Part shown: positions 6,489-13,053 of the stretch, piece by piece
Numbering within the stretch: the first letter of the stretch is position 1
Layout of the letters: each line of letters starts with the position of its first letter
Origin: Methanobacteriaceae archaeon
Lineage (GTDB): Archaea > Methanobacteriota > Methanobacteria > Methanobacteriales > Methanobacteriaceae
Direction: 5' to 3'
Assembly (NCBI GenBank): GCA_011620845.1
Contig: WOYJ01000115.1
Location: forward strand, 1-19,253
Length of the DNA stretch: 19,253 nt
Position numbers and translations under genes: made by a program
Notes under the pieces: generated by a model
Seen by the model: the letters and a program-made list of their open reading frames with translations, nothing else
What the model was told of the DNA's origin: nothing
The model's database searches: none

Positions 6489-7814
6489 ATGAAATTTGAA
6501 TCGGATAAAAAAAATCACAAGGAATCTGAATCGAGTGACAAAGATTACACAAAACCTGAATCAGGTAACAAAAATTATGTAGAATTTAAATCAGGTAACA
6601 AAAACTACACGAAACCTGAATCGGATAAAAAATATCACACAGAACCTGAACCAGTCAAAGAACCATCACTCAAAATTATAGGCACAGCACACGTTTCTGA
6701 TGAAAGTGTAAAGGAAGTAAGAGAAACTATTCTTGAAACCAGGCCGGATGTGGTGGCTGTTGAGTTAGATCTAAACCGCCTGCAAAACCTCGAAATGGAG
6801 GCAGCTGGCCAAAAGCCGGATAAAGAATTGAACATCAGAGAAATAATAAAAAGTGACCAGTTAACTGCGTTTCTCGCCAGTGGTTTCCTTTCCTACATGC
6901 AGAAAAAGATCGGTGACGAGGTTGGGGTTAAACCCGGGGCAGAGATGCTGGCCGCAGTTTCCGCCGCAGAAGAAGTGGGGGCCAGTATTGCCCTTATAGA
7001 CCGGGACATCCAGATCACACTTAAAAGAGCCCTCAACCAGATGAGCTTCTGGGAGAAGATGAAGTTCGCCTATGGCCTCATCGCCTCATTCTTCGCCAGT
7101 GACGAAGACCTGGAAGACATCGAAAAAATAAAAGAGGGTGACACACTGGCCGAGGTTATGGAATACTTCAAGGACATGTCCCCCCAAGCATACCACGTGC
7201 TGGTGGATGAAAGGGATGCCTACATGGCCCGTATGTTACTGGATTTACCTGAAGGACAGGTGGTTGCCGTGGTAGGGGCTGGGCATCAAAGTGGAATTAA
7301 AGATTATATGAGCCACCCAGAGAAGATACCAGAAATAACCGAGCTATTAAGAATCGAAGTACCCAAGGTATCCATCACTAAACTATTGGTATTTGCCATA
7401 CCGGTGATATTCATCACCATATTCCTCCTGGCCTTCTTAAACGGGATAAATATCAACATGGGCCTCCTGCAATTCGTATTATTAACCGGTGGATTGGGGT
7501 TTATAGGTACCCTAGTTGCCGGTGGCAAGATTTATTCTGCACTAACCGCTTTTGTCGTGTCACCCGTAACAGTTATACACCCTTTACTCGCCTCAGGATG
7601 GTTTGCCGGAATTGTAGATGCCAAATTAAGGAAAGTTTCCATGGATGACCTGGTAGAACTCCCTAAATGTGAAAGTCTCCGGGAGATGTGGAAGAATAAA
7701 TTATTCAGAGTGTTACTGGTAGCGTTGGGAGCAAGCGCCGGTACCAGCATCGGTACATTGATATCCATACCCAACGTCTTATGGCCTCTTATAAGCAAAT
7801 TGATAGGATATTAA
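6489..7814 (+). CDS. TraB/PrgY family membrane protein with repetitive N-terminal extension
   Basis: A 441-aa member of the TraB (pheromone-shutdown) family, whose archaeal members are uncharacterised integral membrane proteins. After a 55-residue charged extension the TraB domain begins with KIIGTAHVSDESVKEV (the conserved GTAHVS), VVAVELDLNRL and, near residue 260, VAVVGAGHQSGI, the two paired motifs of the family. The C-terminal third (about 296-441) is hydrophobic with four or five membrane segments, including ILVFAIPVIF-like and VLLVALGASAGTSIGTL stretches. Residues 4-53 are five tandem copies of a 10-residue unit and are unlike the rest of the protein. ATG 6489 lies 10 nt after comB with a TGATC stretch just upstream. 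A later start near residue 56 would remove the whole repeat, but no ATG is available there. Confidence 0.85.
   Translation: MKFESDKKNHKESESSDKDYTKPESGNKNYVEFKSGNKNYTKPESDKKYHTEPEPVKEPSLKIIGTAHVSDESVKEVRETILETRPDVVAVELDLNRLQNLEMEAAGQKPDKELNIREIIKSDQLTAFLASGFLSYMQKKIGDEVGVKPGAEMLAAVSAAEEVGASIALIDRDIQITLKRALNQMSFWEKMKFAYGLIASFFASDEDLEDIEKIKEGDTLAEVMEYFKDMSPQAYHVLVDERDAYMARMLLDLPEGQVVAVVGAGHQSGIKDYMSHPEKIPEITELLRIEVPKVSITKLLVFAIPVIFITIFLLAFLNGININMGLLQFVLLTGGLGFIGTLVAGGKIYSALTAFVVSPVTVIHPLLASGWFAGIVDAKLRKVSMDDLVELPKCESLREMWKNKLFRVLLVALGASAGTSIGTLISIPNVLWPLISKLIGY
6498..6647 (+). repeat. Five tandem 30-bp coding repeats
   Basis: Exactly 150 bp encodes five successive 10-residue units: ESDKKNHKES, ESSDKDYTKP, ESGNKNYVEF, KSGNKNYTKP and ESDKKYHTEP. 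Copies share the DNA core GAATC(A/G)G(G/A)TAA(C/A)AAAAA. The period is a multiple of three, so copy number can change without frameshift. Confidence 0.9.
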
Positions 7815-7860
7815 ATCAGTTATAGGTAGACCATGTATTCACTTAAAATAGGTTAAAACC

Positions 7861-8076
7861 ATGTATCTGATATTCAGATGTAATTGTGGCCGGGCAATTT
7901 ATGCCAAAGAAGGTGCCAAGCAGAAAACATGCATCTGTGGGAAGACTTGGAAGGTGAAAGACAGGAAGATCTTAAAAAAAGCACCTGATGCTGAGACTGC
8001 TGCAGAAATGGTCAGAAAATTACAGGAAGAGAAATATGGTGGTGGAGTTTTCACCACTGCCGATAAAATACGCTGA
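7861..8076 (+). CDS. DUF1922 zinc-ribbon protein (MTH1184-like)
   Basis: A 71-aa protein with two CxCG knuckles (C7, C9 and C24, C26) in a rubredoxin-like zinc ribbon: MYLIFRCNCG, then KTCICGKTW. A helical C-terminus follows (DAETAAEMVRKLQEEKYGG). It matches the DUF1922 family, known from the Methanothermobacter protein MTH1184, whose structure has been determined; no function is established. ATG 7861 is preceded by AGGT about 6 nt upstream. It follows the TraB-like gene by 46 nt and precedes the GTPase by 85 nt on the same strand; comB, TraB-like and DUF1922 genes stay neighbours in Methanobacteriales as far as I recall. Confidence 0.87.
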   Translation: MYLIFRCNCGRAIYAKEGAKQKTCICGKTWKVKDRKILKKAPDAETAAEMVRKLQEEKYGGGVFTTADKIR

Positions 8077-8161
8077 TTCTGTTTTTAGTAAAACAAATAA
8101 ATAGTTTTTTAGCTACTGAGATTCCATATCATAAACACCAACCGATTTTGAACTCGATAGT

Positions 8162-9748
8162 ATGAGCGTTGATATTTACGATATTACCAAGTACGGTGAA
8201 CGGAGAAATATCGAATTTAAGGAAAATCTTGAAATGGAATACCATCTTAAAAAGGACCGAATTCAACGCCTGGCATCCCAGATGAAATACAGAATGGAAA
8301 AGGGGGATGGAGAAGCTGTTTATTTTTTAGGTGTTGATGATGATGGGAACCTGGTGGGTCTAACCGATGCAAAAATGGATGAGTCTCTCTTTGTACTGGA
8401 GAAGGTAGCCCATTCAATAGATGCTAAAATAAACGATATTCAAAAGCAGGATGCAGGTGAAGGTACCGTGGCCAAAGTCCTGGTTGGTAAAAAAAACACC
8501 CAGCAGAAGAAACACTTGCTCGTGGGGGTGGTCGGGCATGTAGACCATGGTAAAAGCACCCTGGTCGGCACCCTCACCTCTGGATCACTGGACAACGGTT
8601 CTGGAAGAACCAGAATATACCTGGACGTCCAGAAACATGAAATAGAGCGTGGCCTATCTGCTGATCTTTCATTTGCCGTTTATGGATTCAGGGAAGGAAA
8701 ACCGGTACGTATCACCAATCCCCTGCATAAAAAAGAAAAATCAAAGGTGGTGGAACAGTGCGAAAAGGTGGTCTCCTTTGTGGACACCGTAGGCCATGAA
8801 CCCTGGCTTAGAACCACGATAAGGGGCATTGTAGGTCAAAAACTGGATTTTGGACTGCTCACCATAGCCGCTGATCAGGGCCCCACCGCCATAACCCGGG
8901 AGCACCTGGGAATTGTCCTGGCCATGGAAATACCTTTACTGGTGGCCATCACCAAAATAGACATGGTAACCGAGGAGAGAACCCGGGAAGTTAAAGATGA
9001 GGTGTTCAAACTCCTTAAAATGGTAGGTAAAATTCCATACATGGTCAAAACCGGTGACGACGCGGTTTTCGTGGCGGGGAATATGAATCAACATTTGGTA
9101 CCGGTTATAAAAGTATCACCAGTTACTGGTAACGGTTTAGATCTCCTGGACGAACTGTTTTACCAGTTGAACGTAGAATCCAATCCCCAAGACGGTAAAA
9201 AACCGTTCATGATGTACATCGATAAGATATACACTGTTACGGGTGTTGGAACCGTGGTAAGCGGCACTATCAGACAGGGCACTGTGAAAAAGGGTGATAA
9301 ACTTCTTCTAGGACCTACCGGGACCAGTAAATTCATCCCCATCACAGTCCGTTCCATAGAGATGCACTACTATAAAAAAGACAGCGCAGAAACCGGTGAA
9401 GTTGTCGGGATATCCCTGAGCGGTGTAGATGTAAGTTCCATTAAAAGGGGCATGATCATATCGGATTTACTCTACAAACCACAGCCAGTGAGGGAGTTTG
9501 AAGCAGATGTCTCCATACTGGTGCATCCCACAACCATCAGAGAGGGCTATGAATGCATAACCCATATAGAGACCATCTCCGACACCACCATATTCCAGCC
9601 CCTGGATAAAGAATACCTATCGGCTGGTGACACCGGTAAAATCAGGATGAAATTTAAATACCGCCCCTACGCTATCCGGGAAGGGCAGAAACTCATATTC
9701 CGGGAAGGCAGGAGCAAGGGCGTGGGTAAAGTTAGTAAAATTTATTAG
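8162..9748 (+). CDS. GTPBP1-like translational GTPase (EF-Tu/EF-1A superfamily)
   Basis: A 528-aa GTPase related to elongation factor 1A, of the archaeal GTPBP1/GTPBP2-like group. Residues 1-115 are an N-terminal domain (NIEFKENLEMEYH, VYFLGVDDDGNLVGL) that resembles nucleic-acid-binding domains of other proteins; its role is unknown. The G domain has G1 GHVDHGKST (125-133), a switch region with LDVQKHEIERGLSADLS, G3 DTVGHE (208-213), G4 as TKID in VAITKIDMV, and G5-like SPVTGNG. Two beta-barrel domains follow from about 340 (YTVTGVGTVVSGTI) to the end. Eukaryotic relatives assist ribosome rescue and mRNA turnover; whether this holds in archaea is inference. ATG 8162 has no strong Shine-Dalgarno site. 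Confidence 0.9.
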   Translation: MSVDIYDITKYGERRNIEFKENLEMEYHLKKDRIQRLASQMKYRMEKGDGEAVYFLGVDDDGNLVGLTDAKMDESLFVLEKVAHSIDAKINDIQKQDAGEGTVAKVLVGKKNTQQKKHLLVGVVGHVDHGKSTLVGTLTSGSLDNGSGRTRIYLDVQKHEIERGLSADLSFAVYGFREGKPVRITNPLHKKEKSKVVEQCEKVVSFVDTVGHEPWLRTTIRGIVGQKLDFGLLTIAADQGPTAITREHLGIVLAMEIPLLVAITKIDMVTEERTREVKDEVFKLLKMVGKIPYMVKTGDDAVFVAGNMNQHLVPVIKVSPVTGNGLDLLDELFYQLNVESNPQDGKKPFMMYIDKIYTVTGVGTVVSGTIRQGTVKKGDKLLLGPTGTSKFIPITVRSIEMHYYKKDSAETGEVVGISLSGVDVSSIKRGMIISDLLYKPQPVREFEADVSILVHPTTIREGYECITHIETISDTTIFQPLDKEYLSAGDTGKIRMKFKYRPYAIREGQKLIFREGRSKGVGKVSKIY

Positions 9749-9822
9749 AAACTGAATTCGAATTTTAATTTTTTAGATATTTTGATTGACTGCTTTTTAA
9801 ATATGGGTTGAATCTGGGTATA

Positions 9823-9858
9823 AACTTGGAAAAAACTTGGAAAAATTACTTTTATATT
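9823..9858 (+). promoter_or_regulatory. Promoter with two 11-bp direct repeats before the TATA box
   Basis: AACTTGGAAAA occurs twice back to back (9823-9833 and 9834-9844). It is followed after 5 nt by the TATA-like TTTTATATT (about 9850-9858). Predicted transcription start is near 9880. The one-helical-turn period and position directly upstream of TATA are typical of activator sites in archaea; the regulator is unknown. Confidence 0.5.
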
Positions 9859-9860
9859 TA

Positions 9861-9901
9861 AAATTAGTTTTTTTTATTGTATCAAATTAGTTTTTATTGT
9901 A
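9861..9901 (+). repeat. AAATTAG-Tn-ATTGTA direct repeat in the leader
   Basis: Two near-copies, 9861-9881 and 9884-9901, differ mainly in T-run length (AAATTAG, poly-T, ATTGTA). They cover the likely transcription start and leader of the next gene. They could be a second pair of binding sites or a slippage duplication. Confidence 0.6.
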
Positions 9902-9951
9902 CGAACTTATCCAGTTCATATTAAATTATTTAGAAAATGAGGTCCCATAAT

Positions 9952-10284
9952 ATGAGTTATGAAGTTTTAACACTATCTCTACCATTTATTGGAGGTTATC
10001 TACTTACTTATACACTTTATAAATTTAAGATAATAAAGAAAGTTTTACACATCAATGTATGGAATTTTATAATTGGATTGGCCTTTTTAATAGCTGGAGG
10101 TGCTGGTTTTTTACTTCTCATCTTCTTGGAGTTGGGGATGGTAACCCCAATAAATCATGCGCTAATGTATTGGCATGTGGAGGTAGGGATCATTCTAACT
10201 TTAATCACAGTATTCCATATCCATTGTTACTGGAGATCTGTTAAAAAAATGTTTATTCCAGCAAAAAGGAGGGTTAAATTATAA
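9952..10284 (+). CDS. Small three-helix membrane protein with conserved histidines (paralogue 1)
   Basis: Membrane protein of about 110 aa, not assigned with certainty. It resembles the cytochrome-b-like fold of DUF4405-type proteins. Three hydrophobic segments span roughly residues 6-24, 36-62 and 73-98. Histidines sit before helix 2 (KKVLH), at the start of helix 3 (YWHVE) and at its end (FHIHCYW), and all recur in the next gene's product. Such spacing is compatible with heme b ligation, which is inference. The frame opens at ATG 9937, but GAGGT (9939-9943) lies 8 nt before ATG 9952, which I take as the start. Its TAA stop (10282-10284) overlaps the start of the following gene, so the pair is translationally coupled. 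Confidence 0.75.
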   Translation: MSYEVLTLSLPFIGGYLLTYTLYKFKIIKKVLHINVWNFIIGLAFLIAGGAGFLLLIFLELGMVTPINHALMYWHVEVGIILTLITVFHIHCYWRSVKKMFIPAKRRVKL

Positions 10285-10967
10285 AAAAACGAGTAATCAG
10301 TTTTTTAACATCGGCGCCCATTTTAGCTGCTTTATCTTTAAGTGGAAATTCCTGTGCAGCCAGCTGTCCCTATGGTATAGTTAATGATCCTTACCCAGGG
10401 CAATGTGGACATTACATTGACACAACAGGAGATGGCATATGTGATTTATCCCAAATTACATCAACATCATCTACCGATGCTTCCACCTCCAATGACCAAA
10501 TTGATACTAACAATAGTGACGTTGGTGACAGTAATCAGGATCCTAGTAATGGCAACACTACAATTGACTCTGGGAATGATCCAGATAGTGGTTTCCTTGG
10601 AGATGGAGATAATTATTTCATCATACCAGTTAGCCTTCTTTTAATTTCCGGTTATTTATTTACTTACTATCTCTTTAGAAAGGGTATTTTAAAAAGGAGT
10701 AAACATAGAAGAATTTGGAATCTCTTATTAACTGCAGGATACCTGGGAAGCAGTGGTACAGGGATGTTGATGATTTTATTTATTAATTTAGGAATAAAAA
10801 CAGCTTTAAATCCTTCCTTAATATTCTGGCATGTGGAATTATCAATTTTAATGGTCATTAGTACTTTAATCCATATTCATATCCACTGGAAGTCTTTTAA
10901 GAATATGTTTCGTGTTCTTTTCAGTTTTAAAACCCAGTTACCAAAAAAGAAGGAACAACTGAGATAA
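10281..10967 (+). CDS. Exported membrane protein with Cys/Asp-rich ectodomain (paralogue 2); non-ATG start
   Basis: The open frame begins right after an in-frame TAA at 10275-10277, and the only initiation codons before the signal peptide are ATT 10278 and ATA 10281. AGGAGGG (10267-10273) is correctly spaced for either. Residues 2-4 are KKR and lead into a hydrophobic signal peptide ending near NSCAA. Next comes SCPYGIVNDPYPGQCGHYID and the loop DTTGDGICDLSQ, a cysteine/aspartate motif reminiscent of calcium-binding DxxGDGxxD loops. An Asn/Asp/Ser/Thr-rich linker of about 60 residues follows, then a three-helix domain homologous to the preceding protein (shared GYLxTYxL, WHVE, HIHxxW, MF). 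Length is 228 aa with ATA. An ectodomain tethered to a histidine-bearing membrane module suggests a redox or sensing role; this is inference. Confidence 0.75.
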   Translation: MKKRVISFLTSAPILAALSLSGNSCAASCPYGIVNDPYPGQCGHYIDTTGDGICDLSQITSTSSTDASTSNDQIDTNNSDVGDSNQDPSNGNTTIDSGNDPDSGFLGDGDNYFIIPVSLLLISGYLFTYYLFRKGILKRSKHRRIWNLLLTAGYLGSSGTGMLMILFINLGIKTALNPSLIFWHVELSILMVISTLIHIHIHWKSFKNMFRVLFSFKTQLPKKKEQLR

Positions 10968-10989
10968 CAGTTAATTTAAATGAAAATAA

Positions 10990-11004
10990 TTTTTTTCCTT
11001 TTTT
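10990..11004 (+). terminator. Poly-T terminator between convergent genes
   Basis: TTTTTTTCCTTTTTT (10990-11004) starts about 22 nt after the stop of the plus-strand paralogue pair and fits archaeal U-tract termination. The opposite-strand gene ends at 11032. Confidence 0.55.
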
Positions 11005-11031
11005 ACTCCTTCTTCCTTTTAACTAATCCAA

Positions 11032-11397
11032 TTACTCTTTGGTAACCCATACCAGCATAATAAGGGCGAAAAATTCGATTATATTTAAAAAGAATATGGG
11101 AGTACCCATATCTGGTCCTCTAAAACCTTGATTTAAGAGGAGAAATGAAGTAAATAGGATATTCTGCAGGAGTAGAAGCAGAACAAAGGACAGTAAACCA
11201 AAGGTGAATTTGGATTTGAATTCCCGGTAACTATCCAGATACATGTACAACAGTATCAGTAAGAGGATTATATTAGCAATTCCTATCACAATATCGATAT
11301 TGATTATTTGGGCATTAACCAATCCCCATCCCGCATGTTGACTTGCTCCTTGTCCTGCTGTTGGATTTCCACCCGAATATTCATATCCTCCTGCCAT
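11032..11397 (-). CDS. Three-helix membrane protein paired with a winged-helix regulator
   Basis: A 121-aa integral membrane protein without a known family name to me. A polar Gly/Ser-rich N-terminus (MAGGYEYSGGNPTAGQG) is followed by three hydrophobic helices at about 31-54, 64-87 and 97-118. Short basic (YREFKSKF) and polar (NQGFRGPDMG) loops lie between the helices. ATG 11397 has the excellent Shine-Dalgarno site GAGGTGAT. It lies 21 nt after the winged-helix gene, so they form an operon with the regulator first. In other archaea similar small membrane proteins accompany this type of regulator, which hints that it may sense an envelope signal or tether the regulator. That link is inference. 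Confidence 0.75.
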   Translation of the reverse strand: MAGGYEYSGGNPTAGQGASQHAGWGLVNAQIINIDIVIGIANIILLLILLYMYLDSYREFKSKFTFGLLSFVLLLLLQNILFTSFLLLNQGFRGPDMGTPIFFLNIIEFFALIMLVWVTKE

Positions 11398-11418
11398 TTC
11401 ATCACCTCTAAAGAATAT

Positions 11419-11709
11419 TTATTGTGATTTTTTTCTCATTTTACTCAAAATTTCCTGGAATATATAATATTTTTCTTCCATACGATTTGATAAAAAGTAC
11501 ATGGACCCATATCTCTTTTCATCTGAAGAGCTAATTATATCATGGCTCTTCAATATATCCATATGATGTTTTACAGTCTTATAATCTAAATCAAGTTCGA
11601 CAGAAAGCTGATTAACATTGTAAGGTCTCTCATATAAGGCTTCGATTATTCTGGCTCTATTCTTACCACCTCTGCTTCCAGCTATCAACCACCATAAAAG
11701 CCTTTTCAT
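11419..11709 (-). CDS. ArsR-like winged helix-turn-helix regulator
   Basis: About 96 aa, consisting of one winged-helix domain. It opens MKRLLWWLIAGSRGGKNRAR, followed by IIEALYERPYNVNQLSVEL and the recognition helix LDYKTVKHHMDILKSH. The wing is ISSSDEKRYGSMYFLS and the C-terminal helix EEKYYIFQEILSKM may dimerise. No metal-binding cysteines are present, so it is not a classical metal sensor. The frame opens at GTG 11718, but ATG 11709, with GTGAT 4 nt upstream, is the better start. It is first in an operon with the three-helix membrane protein. The spaced inverted repeat ATCACAG/CTGTGAT in its upstream region might be an autoregulatory site. Confidence 0.85.
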   Translation of the reverse strand: MKRLLWWLIAGSRGGKNRARIIEALYERPYNVNQLSVELDLDYKTVKHHMDILKSHDIISSSDEKRYGSMYFLSNRMEEKYYIFQEILSKMRKKSQ

Positions 11710-11713
11710 GATA

Positions 11714-11776
11714 ATCACAGATAATGATTAGATTGTTTGTAATTTTATTAAAGTTTTTGACTTGTTTAACTGTGAT
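11714..11776. promoter_or_regulatory. Widely spaced inverted repeat before the winged-helix gene
   Basis: ATCACAG (11714-11720) and CTGTGAT (11770-11776) are perfect inverted 7-mers 49 nt apart that bracket the probable minus-strand promoter (AT-rich TATA-like stretch near 11737-11750). One half overlaps the Shine-Dalgarno region, so it may partly reflect that signal. Confidence 0.25.
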
Positions 11777-11781
11777 ATTAA

Positions 11782-12633
11782 TTAAATATCTGAATTTATA
11801 TCTTCCAGCATCTCACATGCCTTACAGATATTCAAAGATGACGGTTCACCACATCTTTCACATTCAACAAGTTTTACAATGCTTTCCTGATTTTTAAAGG
11901 TTTTCTGGAAGGATTCCAGGATGGCCATCTTCGATCCGGGGTGATCCTCTTCCAACTGGTTTAAATAATTCTTAATTTTACCCCTTAATGATTGATGAGC
12001 GTAGGGGCATTCAGCAAAATGTACCGGAATCTCATTTAGAACAGCCCATGTTCCCACATCCTTTTCCAGGATTTTCCATAGAGGTTTTATCCTGGGAATT
12101 AACCGGGGGTGTATCTGCTCCAGTTTCGGTCCGAATTTGGAGAAACGTCTGAAATCAGCCCGGGCGAAGCTCATGAGGAATGATTGTATTTCATCGTCCA
12201 GGTTATGGCCGGTGGCCACTTTATCTGCGCCTAATTCATAGGCTGTCCTGTTGATGAGGTACCTCCTGAATACACCGCAGGGGATGCAGGCACTCTTGTA
12301 CTTACCCGCCACTATATCGAGTTTAATACCGAATTCAGCCTCGAATGATTTTTCAACCAGTTCCACTCCGAGTTTACGGGTGTTTTCCCGGACAACTTCA
12401 ATGCCCTCATTTCTATAACCTTGAATCCCTTCATCTACCGATATTGCCACCAGTTCTAGGTTGTATTCGTCCTTAAATCCATTTAACAGGTGTAAGGTTA
12501 AGACGCTATCCTTTCCACCGGAAAGGGCTATTGCTATTTTTTCTCCGTCACCAAATAGATCATATTCATCTATTATGTTTCTAACCCTCTGGATAATGCT
12601 CTGATTGAATTTTTCTCTACTTAAGGGTTCCAT
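11782..12633 (-). CDS. PP-loop tRNA 2-thiolation enzyme (TtuA/NcsA type)
   Basis: ATP pyrophosphatase that adenylates a tRNA uridine and exchanges oxygen for sulfur. Archaeal relatives modify U34 (NcsA) or U54 (TtuA), and the sequence alone does not tell me which. The PP-loop is SGGKDS (38-43). C116 and C119 (ACIPCG) and C209 (AECPY) match the three cysteines that hold the iron-sulfur cluster in this group. TGHNLDDE (141-148) is the conserved nucleotide-site motif. A C-terminal zinc knuckle is present (C258, C261, C270, C273). The usual N-terminal zinc finger is missing: the protein begins within the helix that normally follows it, and the upstream frame meets a TAA without a cysteine-pair module. 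The ATG at 12633 lies about 27 nt from a TATA-like ATATATAT, suggesting a leaderless transcript diverging from the MTH1187-like gene. Confidence 0.87.
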   Translation of the reverse strand: MEPLSREKFNQSIIQRVRNIIDEYDLFGDGEKIAIALSGGKDSVLTLHLLNGFKDEYNLELVAISVDEGIQGYRNEGIEVVRENTRKLGVELVEKSFEAEFGIKLDIVAGKYKSACIPCGVFRRYLINRTAYELGADKVATGHNLDDEIQSFLMSFARADFRRFSKFGPKLEQIHPRLIPRIKPLWKILEKDVGTWAVLNEIPVHFAECPYAHQSLRGKIKNYLNQLEEDHPGSKMAILESFQKTFKNQESIVKLVECERCGEPSSLNICKACEMLEDINSDI

Positions 12634-12669
12634 AAAAATTATATGAAAACAGAGGCATATATATTATAC
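12634..12669. promoter_or_regulatory. Compact bidirectional promoter with interleaved TATA boxes
   Basis: For the plus gene (ATG 12670), TTATATGA at 12639-12646 is centred 27-28 nt upstream. For the minus gene (ATG 12633), ATATATAT at 12657-12664 is centred 27-28 nt upstream. Each box lies between the other box and its own start's partner, so the two promoters interleave in 36 bp and both transcripts would be leaderless. Confidence 0.6.
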
Positions 12670-12972
12670 ATGATATCTGCAGAACTCACCATAATACCCA
12701 TCGGAACCTCAAAAACCAGTATAAGCCCTTATATAGCTGCTGCACTGGCTGCTCTGGATAAAACTGGTATTAAATACGAAATAAGTGGTATGGGGACTAT
12801 GTTAGAATCAGATGACCCTGGAGAAATTTTCGCTGCCATTGAACTGGCACATGAAGCTGTTTTTGCCATTGGAGCCGACCGTGTGGCTACCAGTGTAAAA
12901 ATAGATGACCGAAGGGATAAGGAAACCGGCTTAAAACAGAAAGTGGCTAGTGTAAAGGAAAAATTATCCTGA
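12670..12972 (+). CDS. MTH1187 family thiamine-binding-like protein
   Basis: About 100 aa, a ferredoxin-like-fold protein of the MTH1187/YkoF-type family (PF01910), whose Methanothermobacter founder has a known structure. Bacterial relatives bind thiamine or its pyrimidine moiety. The ligand here is not shown by the sequence. The core begins MISAELTIIPIGTSKTSISP and continues YEISGMGTMLESDDPGEIF with the SGMGT motif and acidic neighbours; a helix with GADRVATSVKIDDRRD follows. An ATG at 12643 is in frame, but family members start at the MI(S/T)AE strand and the TATA placement also favours 12670. Divergent from the thiolation gene. Confidence 0.87.
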   Translation: MISAELTIIPIGTSKTSISPYIAAALAALDKTGIKYEISGMGTMLESDDPGEIFAAIELAHEAVFAIGADRVATSVKIDDRRDKETGLKQKVASVKEKLS

Positions 12973-13020
12973 ACACACATTTTACTTGAAAACAAAGGTT
13001 TTACTCTGGACACGAGGTCC

Positions 13021-13053
13021 TACCAGTTCTCCTAGTTTTACCAGTTCTCTAGG
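13021..13053 (-). repeat. Short direct repeat at the aminotransferase stop codon
   Basis: AGAACTGGTA occurs twice, about 18 nt apart, at and just after the DegT stop codon. It looks like a small local duplication; no function is evident. Confidence 0.4.

Noticed and set aside
10384..10644. Open frame starting ATGATCCTTACCCAGG in the ectodomain region
   Set aside because: It is out of frame with the signal peptide and with the conserved C-terminal module; its low-complexity Thr/Leu/Ile content is the shifted reading of the polar linker.
10764..10967. Separate small membrane protein starting at ATG 10764
   Set aside because: It is in frame with the longer exported protein and lacks the first of its homologous helices, so it is the C-terminal part of that gene.
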